Below are positions 14,011 to 25,043 of a stretch of 64,000 bases of DNA, in pieces. A program made the position numbers and the translations under genes. The stretch's first letter is position 1, and the number at the start of each line of letters is the position of its first letter. The DNA comes from Chamaea fasciata (lineage: Eukaryota; Chordata; Aves; Passeriformes; Sylviidae): contig JARCOQ010000008.1 in assembly GCA_029207755.1 (NCBI GenBank), positions 26,649,021 through 26,713,020 on the forward strand. The letters are read 5' to 3'. The notes under the pieces were generated by a model. That model was not told the origin of the DNA. It did no database searches and saw nothing but the letters and a program-made list of their open reading frames with translations.

Positions 14011-14350
14011 CTTCTCTTCTCTTCTCTTCTCTTCTCTTCTCTTCTCTTCTCTTCTCTTCTCTTCTCTTCTCTTCTCTTCTCTTCTCTTCTCTTCTCTTCT
14101 CTTCTCTTCTCTTCTCTCCTCTCCTCTCCTCTCCTCTCCTCTCCTCTCCTCTCCTCTCCTCTCCTCTCCTCTCCTCTCCTCTCCTCTCCTCTCCTCTCCT
14201 CTCCTCTCCTCTCCTCTCCTCTCCTCTCCTCTCCTCTCCTCTCCTCTCCTCTCCTCTCCTCTCCTCTCCTCTCCTCTCCTCTCCTCTCCTCTCCTCTCCT
14301 CTCCTCTCCTCTCCTCTCCTCTCCTCTCCTCTCCTCTCTTCTCTTCTCTT
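14011..14350. repeat. Two-block pentanucleotide satellite (CTTCT)n-(CTCCT)n
   Basis: Uninterrupted 5-bp units over 340 bp: 21 copies of CTTCT (14011-14115), then 44 copies of CTCCT (14116-14335), then three CTCTT units (14336-14350). The plus strand is pure pyrimidine. Both units are mirror-symmetric, so the tract could form triplex (H-DNA). The purine strand carries regularly spaced GG pairs. The array keeps several frames open on both strands, giving frames of up to about 160 codons that are artefacts of the repeat. The exact copy number may be affected by assembly. Confidence 0.98.
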
Positions 14351-16132
14351 CACATTGGTCCATGAATTTCCAAGGTAATTGCATGTTAAACTGTCCATTT
14401 TTCTGAAAAGGGTAATATTAAGGGGCCCCAAGAAGCCTATTCATGCACCCTAAAACAGTTTCAGTATATTTTTGCTTTGAATGAGCCAATATTCAACTAA
14501 GCTGCTCTTAAGAGACCCCAGCAGTAGAGGCTATGAGACCTCCCTTACTTGTTAGTACTATAATAATTTTTTGTCCCTTGAGGTCTAACTGCAATACATC
14601 CATGATGGCCTTGTCAGCCTGATATTTTTTGCTCTACGCTCATATAGAAAAAAAAATCTAAATTAAACACCGTAGCTAGTCTTTGTGCCTTCATCTTCAC
14701 TCTCTTTTCCTTCTGACTACACAAGTCAGGTTATATCCCCACAGTTCATACCCTTAAAAGCTTAGGTCATTCTCTGTCCACTTTCCTGGGATTCCTTTGA
14801 ATGGTATTTGTGGAGGGAGCTGAAACCACATTACCACAGTAATGTATCCCTCATGGTGAACTGCCTCCCACAGTGGGTACAGTCACCCTGGAAAACGAAA
14901 TCCCAGTTGGGACCCTGGCCACAAGACACAAGGAGGAACACGATGGCTGTGAATTGCAACTCCTAAGCACCATCATGCAAAGCAAAATGTTGATGTTTCA
15001 TGATTTGGCAGGCGTTGCTTCATTGGTCTCTGAAATTCCAAGAATTCTACCATAAAGAGGAGGAAAAATCCTATTTTGTAGTTATTACAACTGTAAAAAA
15101 TAAGAAAATACAGAAAAAGTGGATTTTATGCCAGCTTTTAGTGAGAGTTTTGTGCACCAGGGAGCAAAACTTGCAGCTCACTCAGACACTGTATTATGGA
15201 CTTCAAAGAGACACTGTGTAAGTCACTTGAGAAAGAGCCTAAATACCACAGTGGGTATTGTTTGTCCTTACATAATTCCAGTAGCTTTAGCCCTATAAAG
15301 AAAAATGTTAAATCTGCCCCTAATTTGTATTTGTATTTGGAACCTGGTGAATTACCCTGGATATTAGCTGTAATAAGTTACCATGAAAGTATAAGCCTTA
15401 ACAAAAGTAATTAGCACTCATACCTTGTTTTACATTGGCAATGTACTTTGTGGATAAGAGAATAACAGTGGTGTTAAAGTCACGCACGTTGTGCTTTATC
15501 AGACTGGTGTATTATAGCCCTTCATGTTAAAGGGTTCAGAAAAATGAAAGAAAATCCAGGTGCAATTTCCTGCTGCTGTTTTGCTGTAATATCAAATCCT
15601 TGCAGGGTTAACTCTTTACTTGCTAGATTCACTATGAGTTTGCAGTTTCAAGTGCCATGAGATCATTTGCAGTACTTATGCAAAGTTTTGCTTGTTTCAA
15701 CAATTAAGGGAAGTGTTAAACATGAAAAAAAGTGGGAATACAGATCAAGAAACTGGTAGCAGAAATCTATCTAGATTACTTATCCCATTTTTAAAATGAG
15801 GGGGTTTTTTCTCTGAAGACCATAAGTAGAAGGATGACTGCATATTCATGGGGACGGGCTTGCATCTCTATCTTTTCCATAGATTTTTATTTCTGCCTTT
15901 CCCTACAAGTAAAAGATGCAGAGCTGCTGCACTTCCCTACAATTTGCCATAAATCACCCCCTTTTTTGTGGCAGGACATTTATTGGAAACATGGTTATAG
16001 TGACAAAAATGCTTATATGCAACTGATTTTGAGGCTAATTAAAGCAAAACATAACTGGGCTGTGAAGCGGCTGATGAGAATCCCAAGTCAAATCAGAGTT
16101 ACCTGAGTGAAGCCTTTGGAAATATGACTTAC
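14351..16132. other. Noncoding stretch, no gene seen
   Basis: Only short chance frames (90 codons at most), with no recognisable repeat or RNA gene. Confidence 0.65.
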
Positions 16133-16209
16133 CTTTTCTGCTGTACAACACTGCAAAATTACTTCTTGAGTCAGTACTCATCTTTACTGCTCCAACTCAG
16201 CTGAACTCC
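16133..16209 (-). other. Candidate exon with a start codon (77 bp, minus strand)
   Basis: Read on the minus strand, a strong acceptor (TTTTTGTTGTTCTCTTAG) opens it and AGAAAAG|GTAAGTC closes it, an excellent donor. All three frames crossing the whole exon are stopped. An ATG with A at -3 starts a frame that stays open to the donor (MSTDSRSNFAVLYSRK). It could be a 5' exon carrying the start codon, an exon of a noncoding RNA, or chance. No homology is recognised. Confidence 0.2.
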
Positions 16210-17459
16210 CTAAGAGAACAACAAAAATCCAAGGTTGCTCAGAGCTCAAGACATTCCTGAGGAGAATATCAGATAATAAAGACATCAGCAAAATTAATCT
16301 AGGACCTTTTACCATCAAAAAATTTTTTCATTGATCGCCATATAACATATCACATTTTCTGACACATGTAAAATTAAATGAAAGCAAGTTTTCTTTAATG
16401 TTCTCCCAACTTAAACATTTCATGAGTGCTCTATATATATACCATATATATATTCATGGGTTTTTTCTCAGGGAGCATGACAGTTTTAACTATTTACATG
16501 AAGGAAGGAATTTTCTTACTCAAACGGGTATCCTGAGAGACTTTTTTCCCAGGAGTTATTAATGTCAGTGTATTAGGATAGAATGGACAGTCAGTGGGTA
16601 AGAAAATCATCAGTCTCCAGAAAATCCTCCAAGAAGTATTTTACTAAACACAGAATTCTTGAAAGGGATACAAATCCACATGCCTCAGGCTTTAACACAG
16701 CCTCTAACTATCAGAGGTTAAAGCAGATTTTGTGGGCAATCTTCTCCATAATTAAATACTGTGGAGTTTCTTGCACTGTGTTTCTTGCAGGTTGTATCAG
16801 CCACTGCTAGAGGCAGAATTTATCAACAAACTGGGATTACAGTCTGCTCAGGCAGTACTAATTTTTACATTAGAAATCAACACCTTTCATAAAAGTAGAG
16901 GTATGCTTTAATTGAGGTCTCAAAATTAATTCTAATATGCTTAAAATAGTCATGATGGTTTGATAACTCTTAATATTTCGTGCTAGGTTTGTTTTCTAAC
17001 ATGGAGTATCAGAGGTAATCCAGCTAACTTCTGTAACAGGATGGAAGATAGACTCAGTTCTGTCTCAATATTAGCATTCAAAATACACCAGTTCTCATAT
17101 TTATAGGAGTATGGAGAGTGCACCATACAGGTGTATACATTAGGTAGGAAGTCTCATGTATTTATTTTTTTCTCACTGCATTACATCCCTGGGCTGACAT
17201 CCCTGGATATGCTCTTTTCCATCACCATGACATGCTATTTTAAAGTAATGCATTGTAAGTGAAGCAAGTGTTGCCATAAAGAAATCTTTCATAAAATCAT
17301 GTCAATGGAAAGTAACACATTCCATTCAGACCAATCTCCCTGATGGAAAAGGGTGCTTTGAATAAGCAGAGATTGTCTAGCTCCATGGATAATTTATCAG
17401 TGCCACCAGCTGATCTCTAGAAAAGGCTTAAAAATAACAAAACACAACTAATCCATTAG
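16210..17459. other. Noncoding stretch with a small TA palindrome
   Basis: No gene seen. A TA-rich near-palindrome lies at 16431-16454. The 75-codon plus-strand frame at 16583-16810 is unremarkable. Confidence 0.65.
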
Positions 17460-17469
17460 AAAAGAAAAA

Positions 17470-17501
<32 letters not shown>

Positions 17502-17503
17502 AA
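17460..17503. repeat. Poly(A)-rich tract
   Basis: About 44 bases of A interrupted by two G. No AATAAA signal or recognisable retrocopied body precedes it, so it is better called a simple repeat than a processed-pseudogene tail. Confidence 0.9.
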
Positions 17504-20500
17504 GATTGAAGATGTGTTTCAAAAGCTCATTGGTGCTTCTCGCATTAAACAGCTTACCCTGGTGCATTCCATTGATGGCTTTAGACTATTCATCATATCA
17601 TTTGCATGAAGAGGCTTACAGCTCTCCCCAGACAGAGAGCGGATTACAGATGTTCCTAAGTCAATAGCCTTCGCATTTTAAAGTATTTGCTTATTAAAGG
17701 CTACTTTTAAAGTTCAGAATCAAAACCTTGCTACTCCTGTTTGACAAGAAAACCTTGGCAGCTCCCTAATTCTCAGTATAAAAATGATGCTTTACATTTC
17801 TTCAGCAGTTTCTCTCCTAGGAGCTCCAGGTGCTTTGGATAATTAACATAACTCCAATATGTATCCCTAGAAACATCCCTCTGCAGTACAGAACTCTTTA
17901 CACCACGGTCTCTCAAGAAGAGGTCATAAAGCTGGCATCCAAAGGCAATCAATTCAGAGCTTGGATTCCTACTCATGTGAAGTGGTTTTTGATAAATTAC
18001 TGATGGATTTGATGGATTGTTTGGTATGGTTAGGGCTGAAGGACCTTCCATGGGCACACTGGTGACCTTCACAACAGTGAAGGATTGTGCCCAGTAAATC
18101 TCTAAGCTCTTAATCCCATGATATGGCCCCAAGATTCAGCCTTTCTCCATTCATTTGTATGCAGATGTTGCTCTGTCTTTGCTCAGATCTCTGAGGAGGA
18201 AAAGGCAATGTGATCATACTGCCTGCACACTCCATAGTGTGTCCTTGCAACTCGCAACTCTCAATCTATAAAGAATTCTAAGCAATTTTGGTATAGCAAA
18301 AGAGACCTCACAGATGGTCCAATAATTTTATGGGGGAAAAAATTATAGGTCTCAGCACTCAGTCTATTACTGTGGTGGAGCTCTAGGGATATAAGGCACA
18401 AATCCACTACAGATTCTCTTCATTAGCCAGGATGCTCATGGACCAGGTTATTATACTGGGACAGATAAAGCAATTCAAACTGCAACAGAGACAGGGAGAA
18501 ATATGTAGGACTAATAATACAATAACATTGAAGTGACTGTACCTTTATCTTAATTCTCACTAAAGGCTGTAGCACAAGGATTATTCTGTACTAAGAAAAA
18601 TAAAAGTATTTAACAAATATAATAACAATTCAAGGTGCAAATAGACTGTTGCAGAGGCAGCATCTAGTTTTACTGACTTGCCAGCCATAGCTGTAGCCAG
18701 AATTTCACCCTCTTTCTAATAGGGATGAGACAAGCTGGTTTGAAAAGTAGAAAAAAATATTGAAAAAAACTATTGGGCCCAAGACAAATAGCAGATATTA
18801 GACCAAAAGAACCAGACAACCTGGTGCGGTAGAGGAGAAGTTGCATCTGTTTTACAGGTGATGATTTTTACTTTATTGACTCTGGCCTAACTGAAACATG
18901 CTGGTTTTGTGGGATTACTAAAATGAATAACAATAGGAAGAGAAAATAATGACATTCTAGTAAGAAGCCTTTATGCATGACATTTACAGTTGTTTTGGAT
19001 CATGTAGATGGCTTAAAAGAACATAGCAATAGTTTTAACAATTCCTATTTTTTCCCAAATGAACTCACTGGTGGGTTGATTTTTCTACTGATTCCTTCCT
19101 AAAGATTAAAATCTGGAGAGGAAAAAAAAAAAAAAAAGTGCCAAATTATGCCTTTCCTATATCTGTGGAAGAGCTAAATGTAGTTTCAAGCTCTCCTACA
19201 GACCACTACCCAGAATATTTTTATCAGTACGTTGTTTCACTTGCAGGGAACATGCCTTTCTACTGCACGAGTAAATCGATACCATTTTATAAATTGTATC
19301 AGTGTAAAAGTTCTTAGTAGCTGGGTAGTATATTTCTCTTTCTGGACAGATATAAGATCTATTACTAGAGGTACCTTAATACAGATATACAAGACTCTAC
19401 TCTTACGGTGCTATGCCATATTTATACCAGAATTTTGAAAGCAACTTCATATTTTGTGCTATAAAAAGATTACCTAATATTACTTAATACTTACGCTTCA
19501 GATCTCTCCCTCTTTTCTCCCACTCAGAGGGAAGAAGAGTTTAATATTCTTCCACCCACTCCATGTCTCACTTGTTTAAATACATAATTTCTTTAGGTCA
19601 GAGTCTTTTACTTAAAGTGAGCATGTATGTATCTACATATTCTTTGTGCTGAGCAACCCAGGCACAGTGATAACTGCTTGGGAAAAGCTGCTGAAGGGAT
19701 GTACTGGCCTCCAACCCATTTAAATTCTTTAGAGCTGTTGAAGTGAACACAAAAGATGCACCCTGGATGAATCAGTGGTCCTGGATTCAAAGTAAAATTT
19801 ACTGCGTGAAAAATGAATGTCTGATAAACACCCAAAGAAACAGTAAATAACTCTAATGGAAACTAGTGTATTATTTGGATCTTATTTAATTAGGGCTGCT
19901 TAGCAATATTATAATAGAAAAATTAATACAAGGAAAAACCTTAACCACAGACTAGCTATATGTGGGCAGATATAGTGCAAAGAGATGTGGATATAGATGT
20001 AGTTTGGATGTAGGTGGTGGATTTATAGATAGAATGGGGGACACTTTTCTTAGTCTTGGAAGCCCAAATGCTGGCATAAAGTTCTTAGTCTCAGAATCTC
20101 CATCTGTGCCACAGGGAGCCATCACACTGAAGTCCAGTAGGGCAACCTCCAGATGTTAAGTCAATTCCAGCTGCTTCAAGAAATGTCAGCTAAAACACAT
20201 TGGCTGCTATTCTACCTTAACTTCCTGATTCTGGCATAAGTGACTTACAGCACTTGCAAGCTGAGGATATGAAAGGGGGAATGAGACTCTTGACTGGCTC
20301 AGTGACAGAGTTTGTCTGCTTTGGGGATTGTTAATTATTATCCTCTTAACTGAATCACCCTCGTGTGGAGCTTATCAGTCCAGGTAAGTAGACAGGCTGT
20401 TGAGAGAAAAAACTCTCCAGCTCACTTTGACCTTCATTTAGCAGTTTCTTCTTTAAAATGTAGCCCTAATGTGTATGGTATTTATCCTATTCAATAGTTG

Positions 20501-20645
20501 ATTGCACACCACCTAATCTCTTGATGTTGGTTTAATCCATCCATGCCATGGATTTTTGTTACTGTTGCCAATACTGGACTGTCTTTATTCATCACAGTCA
20601 CTATCGCCACATCTTCTCAGAAAGCCATATCAATCAAGCAACCCT
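17504..20645. other. Noncoding stretch, no gene seen
   Basis: Includes a 16-A run at 19122-19137. A 119-codon minus-strand frame at 17773-18132 has no recognisable domain and no strong splice context. A perfect donor string CAG|GTAAGT ends at 20383, but the frames before it are stopped and the nearest acceptor (20250) is weak. Confidence 0.6.
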
Positions 20646-20649
20646 TCTG

Positions 20650-20732
20650 ATTGGCTGCACCCCAGGGTAACAAGAAATGCTTTGTTCTGACTGTATATAT
20701 TTAAGCTATTTTGAACCCTCCCACAAATTAAA
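20650..20732 (+). promoter_or_regulatory. CCAAT/TATA promoter-like arrangement, possibly an LTR relic
   Basis: An inverted CCAAT box (ATTGG, 20650-20654) lies 44 bases before TATATATTTA (20694-20703), the usual spacing for a polymerase II promoter. ATTAAA follows at 20727-20732. CCAAT, TATA and a polyadenylation hexamer within 80 bp resembles a retroviral LTR. I cannot identify LTR ends or a target duplication, and AT-rich DNA yields such boxes by chance. Confidence 0.2.
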
Positions 20733-20735
20733 GCC

Positions 20736-23700
20736 AGAGGGATGGAGAGGAGGCTGGCCACTCACCACGGTGCAGGATTCACCCTAATGCCCCAATGGGC
20801 CCAAAGAAACCACCTTCCCAGAAGCAATAGCACACAGGGAGTCTCCACCAGAGACAGGGGCTGTGTCATCCTCAGTCGTTCTCAGACAGTTCCCAGCTGG
20901 TCCTCGGTTCATTTTTATGTTTCCAAATTTGTCCTAAAATTTTCCCTACAACTCAGAAAGGTACCACGGAACACACTGGTGAATTGCTAGAGTCCCTGCA
21001 CTGATTTACCGACCCTGGTCTTGCCATCCAAGCCAGGGGCCAGTGTTGAGGGACTGAAAAGGGCAGGAGGGGTGGGAGGAGGGCAGAGGAGAGGATGCTT
21101 GGGTGAGTTTCCTTATCTTGGGCAGGATTCTTCTGTCCCTGACGGGGCATCGAGTTTGAGATTTAGGCCTGATCTGGGAGCTCCTCTACAAAGTCTCACT
21201 TTATTAATAAAGGAAACAAATTTGTAAACTCTACTAGAAAAATTACACTCATCAAAACATTCATAAAGCCATGCATATTTGCACACAAATCTAAAGACTT
21301 ATAAAATTACAGCCTAAACCATTTTCCAAAGAAGTTCTCTTTAATTGGCACAAGGTGTTGAATTATGCAGAACAGATCTCAACAGAGTTTTTTTTTTTAA
21401 TAAAAAGTTAATTACTTTATCTTGGTGTGCATGAGGAAGCACAATACTTTTTGCAGTGACTCTTTGTATCACAGACAGCTAGTATCCATGTTAGTCTGTT
21501 CATGTAATAAAAATCAAATTGCATCAATTCCTTAACAAAGCACAGCAGAGGCTTCTCTTAATAGAATCCTTATTAGAGAATCAGATACAGCTATCTCCAA
21601 AGAAAGGATTTTTAAAAGGTACTGGGATTTCTCTGTAGTTTATTAGAAAAAGCAACAGTGGAATTAGCTGCTAGGAGATGTCAGGTTGGAATAAGAACTG
21701 CAGAGTGGAAGCAGAGGCAATTAGGATACCCTCTGCTGTTGACATGATTCAATGGAATTTTTTTTATTTTATGAGCCGAGCTGGAGAGGTGAGAGGGGCA
21801 GAAGTGTTGCCAGTCGACATTTTGACTCCTCCATTTCTATCTGCTGAGAGATCCTCCTTCATATGCGTTTAATACCCAGGCAAGACCAGGGTTGCAAACC
21901 AAAACCCATTCAACTCTGCAATCATTCCTGAAGCCCCAGCACAGGAAACACAGGAAACTGGGAACTCTGGGGGTTCTGCTGTGATGGGATTTGGCTTAAC
22001 CTCCTTTCTGTGCCCCAAAACCCAAATAATTTAATGAGCCAAATTTGGACTTCAGAATTTGTAAGCTAGCAAGTGAGTTTTTCACGCCTTTGTTTTTGTG
22101 GAGAACAGTTCTCACAGGCTCAGCCTGAAACTGTGTTCAGTTTGAGCCCTGAAGCATGAAGATTGATAGCCCTTGTTGTCTGCTCCCAGCCAGTGTAAGT
22201 TCCTTATCTAAGCAGAGCACACCCCATTGCCGTGGGACTCCTCTGGAGAACAATTAGCAGCAGTAATAATGACAACAGGGCGCTGGCAGCAGGGCCACAC
22301 TCAGGCTGTGGAGGAACAGACCCTGCGTACACTTCAGAGCTGCTCTCCACAGCTCCCCAAGCCATGGCTGGGGATGCAGGAAGTTGGCAGGGTGTTTAGA
22401 GGCAGCTGTCAGGGCTGCCCAACCAACAGCAACTGCAAACCTTTCCTGGCAACTTCAGTACTTCAGAGACTAAGGTTTTGGAAATTCCAATTTGTGACAT
22501 TTTGTGTGCCAGACCCCTCAGTCACCACTGCTTATGGTATTCTTGGCCACTGCCTTTAATTTGTTGGTCCATAATGGCCATGCAGAGTTCAGTGTACACT
22601 CCAAACTTGTGTTCAAACTGATGCTGACAGTAAAATGCCAGGCAGCACCATGGCACCCAGGGTTATCCTCCTTCCTGCAGCATCCTCTTGCTCCAGCATT
22701 CCAGAGCTGCTGAAGTGGGGGAAGCAAAATTGCTTCTAAAACATCCTGCCACTTCGGAGTGATATTTTCTCTCCTGGCATGCTGCTATATAAAAAGTTTG
22801 ACAAACCAGGATTTCAAAATGAAACTAGTTTTCCCCTTTTCTCTCTGGCTGTGGTGTTTTAGAAGTGCATGGACAACACCTGAAATGCAGAGGAGGTTAA
22901 AGATTCAACAAGAAAACTCTTATGAGTGTTGCAGGATTAGGAGAGGGAAAAGACAGCCAAAGGAAAGGAGTAGGAGCAAAGGCACTGCTTGCCAAAGCTG
23001 AGGGTGTTTTGAAACTGCTGTGGGCTGCATCAGAAGGAAAAATGGCAGAAAGTTATGCATTCCCATTTCCCCCTTCTCTTTGTCTTCATTCTCCAGATAG
23101 ACAAAAAGACTGTTTCTTTGCTTGGGGATCTAGTAAAACTGAGGCAGGAGCAGCTACTGGTACCTGACTGTCACAGCACCAGAGATGTACCGAGGTTGAT
23201 GCTGAACCCTCATCAACTGCCAAACTCCAAGAAAAGCAGACAAGATGCAGTTCAGCAGCACTTTCTGTATTCATTCCCCCTGACACGAGGTGTCTAACTG
23301 AGCTGTCACTCTCGTGCCCTGCTACAATCAGCAGCACAGATGGGACTTTCCACAGAGACATGGTGTCTTGTGCAGGCTGAGTCACACTCCAAAGGATCCT
23401 AATTTCTGAAACTGTTCCGGATACAACTGTCTGGGAGTATAGCAGAAAACTCCAGCAACTCTGTCCCTGTCTCAGACCCTGAACAAAAAAATCTGTAGCA
23501 GTAGGTGCAAAGATACAGGTTTAACCACCTAACTTAGCCACAAATCATCTGCTTGAATATGTGCCCTGACGAGCTGCACGTACAGTTTTTTTAAAGTAAA
23601 AAGCTACCTGTAATAATTTTAATAAGCACTAGCTGTTAAATATAAGCACTACTAAGCATGCTTTAAAATGACCAGAAGACAGCAGCAACATGACTTTTGG

Positions 23701-24340
23701 ACAGCTCCACCTTCAACCCCTTCTCAGTTTCCACTGCTGGGACAAGGGCATCTGGCCCTGCCCTCTGAATTTTTGTTTCCCACCCATCTCAGGCAGCTGC
23801 CAGGAAACAGTATAAAGTGCTTGTCTCCAGCTTGCAGAGGCATTTGAAGACGAGACAAGTTTGAGTGGAGTTTGGCATCCCGTGGGGTGAACTTTTCCTG
23901 GCAGCCAAAGCAATGATATTGAGCACTATCATTCTCGGCTGTACACATCTTTGCCTGACCTTATCCTGGACGCATCCCCTTTGACTTACTTCTTTAAAAA
24001 GCCTAATAGATTTTCTTTAGCTTGAGGCAGAGCAAACCTCTGCTGGATTGAAATAATGTAGAAGTATTAGAAAAGATTGGTGCTGGGATTTTTTTTCCCC
24101 TCTTCCCCTTGCTGCACGATAGGAAGAAAATATATGACCTAAATCTGCCAAGCACCTTCAAAGAGAAGGAAGAAACACATGTGGAAAAGCATTAGAAGGC
24201 CACCCAGCTCCCTTTAATTATAATGAGAATGCCACCATTGCTAAATGAATAGAAAATAAACGGAATAAGTATTAAATGGTTATGTTTTCCCTCACGTATT
24301 TATTTTCATCTATTCAGCAGCAGATAGTTTTACAACATAA
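20736..24340. other. Noncoding stretch, slightly more GC-rich
   Basis: No gene seen. Several overlapping frames of 65-110 codons (22227-22559, 23055-23385 and others) occur on both strands, as expected where GC content rises. No conserved domain is recognised. Confidence 0.6.
21061..21083 (+). other. Canonical G-quadruplex motif
   Basis: Four G runs (21061-21063, 21069-21072, 21074-21076, 21081-21083) are separated by loops of 5, 1 and 4 bases. This satisfies the G3+N1-7 rule. The surrounding 60 bases are purine-rich. Confidence 0.8.
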
Positions 24341-24349
24341 ATAAATCTT

Positions 24350-24690
24350 CTCGGATGTAAACAAGCACGCGGCACACAGCGCCGGGGCTGGCGACGGGCG
24401 GGAGGCGAGCGGCGATCTCCAGCACCCCCTGCAGCCCCCGCGCCAAAGGCTGGCCGAATCCAGCTCGGCGGGGGGATCTTGCCGAGATCTAAAACGCTGA
24501 AACGCACTTACATGCAAGGGTTTAGTACTACCAGTTTCTCACTGTGTTTTGATCTCAGCCCTGCACAGAAGGAAAATTTGTTTCGGAATCACGAAGATGT
24601 GCGGGGTGGGAAGTGCGCTTTCTGCAGGAGCCCATGCTCCCCGCGGGGCCGTTCTGCTCCCAGCGAGAGGGGCCTGCGGCTCTGAGGGGA
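24350..24690. promoter_or_regulatory. Small CpG island
   Basis: Roughly 30 CpG dinucleotides by eye in about 340 bp of GC-rich sequence, against a CpG-poor AT-rich background. That density is close to or above the usual island threshold. A forkhead-like TGTAAACA sits at the left edge (about 24356-24363). On the minus strand the island contains a possible first exon ending at a GTAAGT donor. Such an island would fit the promoter of a noncoding or unidentified gene, or an intragenic island. Confidence 0.6.
24512..24681 (-). other. Candidate noncoding or first exon inside the CpG island
   Basis: On the minus strand the segment ends in GCAT|GTAAGTG, a good donor despite T at -1. It begins just after CCTTCCCTCTCCCCTCAG, an ideal acceptor string. 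All three frames contain stops, so if transcribed it is noncoding or 5' untranslated. An ATG in good context (GCATGG) opens only a 26-codon frame. It could instead be a first exon starting anywhere in the island. Confidence 0.25.
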
Positions 24691-25014
24691 GAGGGAAGGT
24701 TTGCACAGCCCTAATATTTGAGAAGAAGAAAAATTTAGAATTTTTTAGAAACCTGAATCTCTTCCCTAGGCTGGATGTAGACTGCCACATTGCTTTCCAT
24801 TGGTCTGCCTCCTCCCTGCACTAGAGACATACCCCAGCCCCCAGCCATGGCTGCCTCTATAGGGTGAACCAAAAAAAAATGTAGTTACACTCTGAAGTTC
24901 TTGAATTTTCCAGTTTAGTCCTTGATACGTTGACCAAATGGCTTTCCATTTCATCTCCACAGATCCAGCACCGACCTGCTTACCTATTGAAATGCAATCA
25001 ATTGCAATAAATGC
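24691..25014. other. Noncoding flank of the CpG island
   Basis: No gene seen. Several copies of TGCAAT or its reverse complement cluster at about 24992-25018, ahead of the hairpin at 25015. Confidence 0.6.
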
Positions 25015-25043
25015 AATTTAAAGGGATCATATCCCTTTAAATT
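25015..25043. repeat. Perfect 13-bp inverted repeat, 3-base loop
   Basis: The arms 25015-25027 and 25031-25043 are exact reverse complements (AATTTAAAGGGAT / ATCCCTTTAAATT) around CAT. It could extrude as a cruciform or fold as a short RNA hairpin. It is too short for a microRNA precursor. Confidence 0.95.

Noticed and set aside
13918..14431. Three overlapping frames of 125-163 codons on both strands, rich in LLSSP or ERRGE units
   Set aside because: They are translations of the stop-free pentanucleotide array and say nothing about a gene.
17460..17503. Poly(A) tail of a processed pseudogene
   Set aside because: No AATAAA-type signal at tail distance and no recognisable retrocopied body upstream.
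17773..18132. 119-codon minus-strand frame
   Set aside because: No recognisable family, no strong splice sites, and length compatible with chance.
20251..20383. Exon ending at a perfect CAG|GTAAGT donor
   Set aside because: The acceptor has a poor pyrimidine tract and all frames are stopped before the donor.
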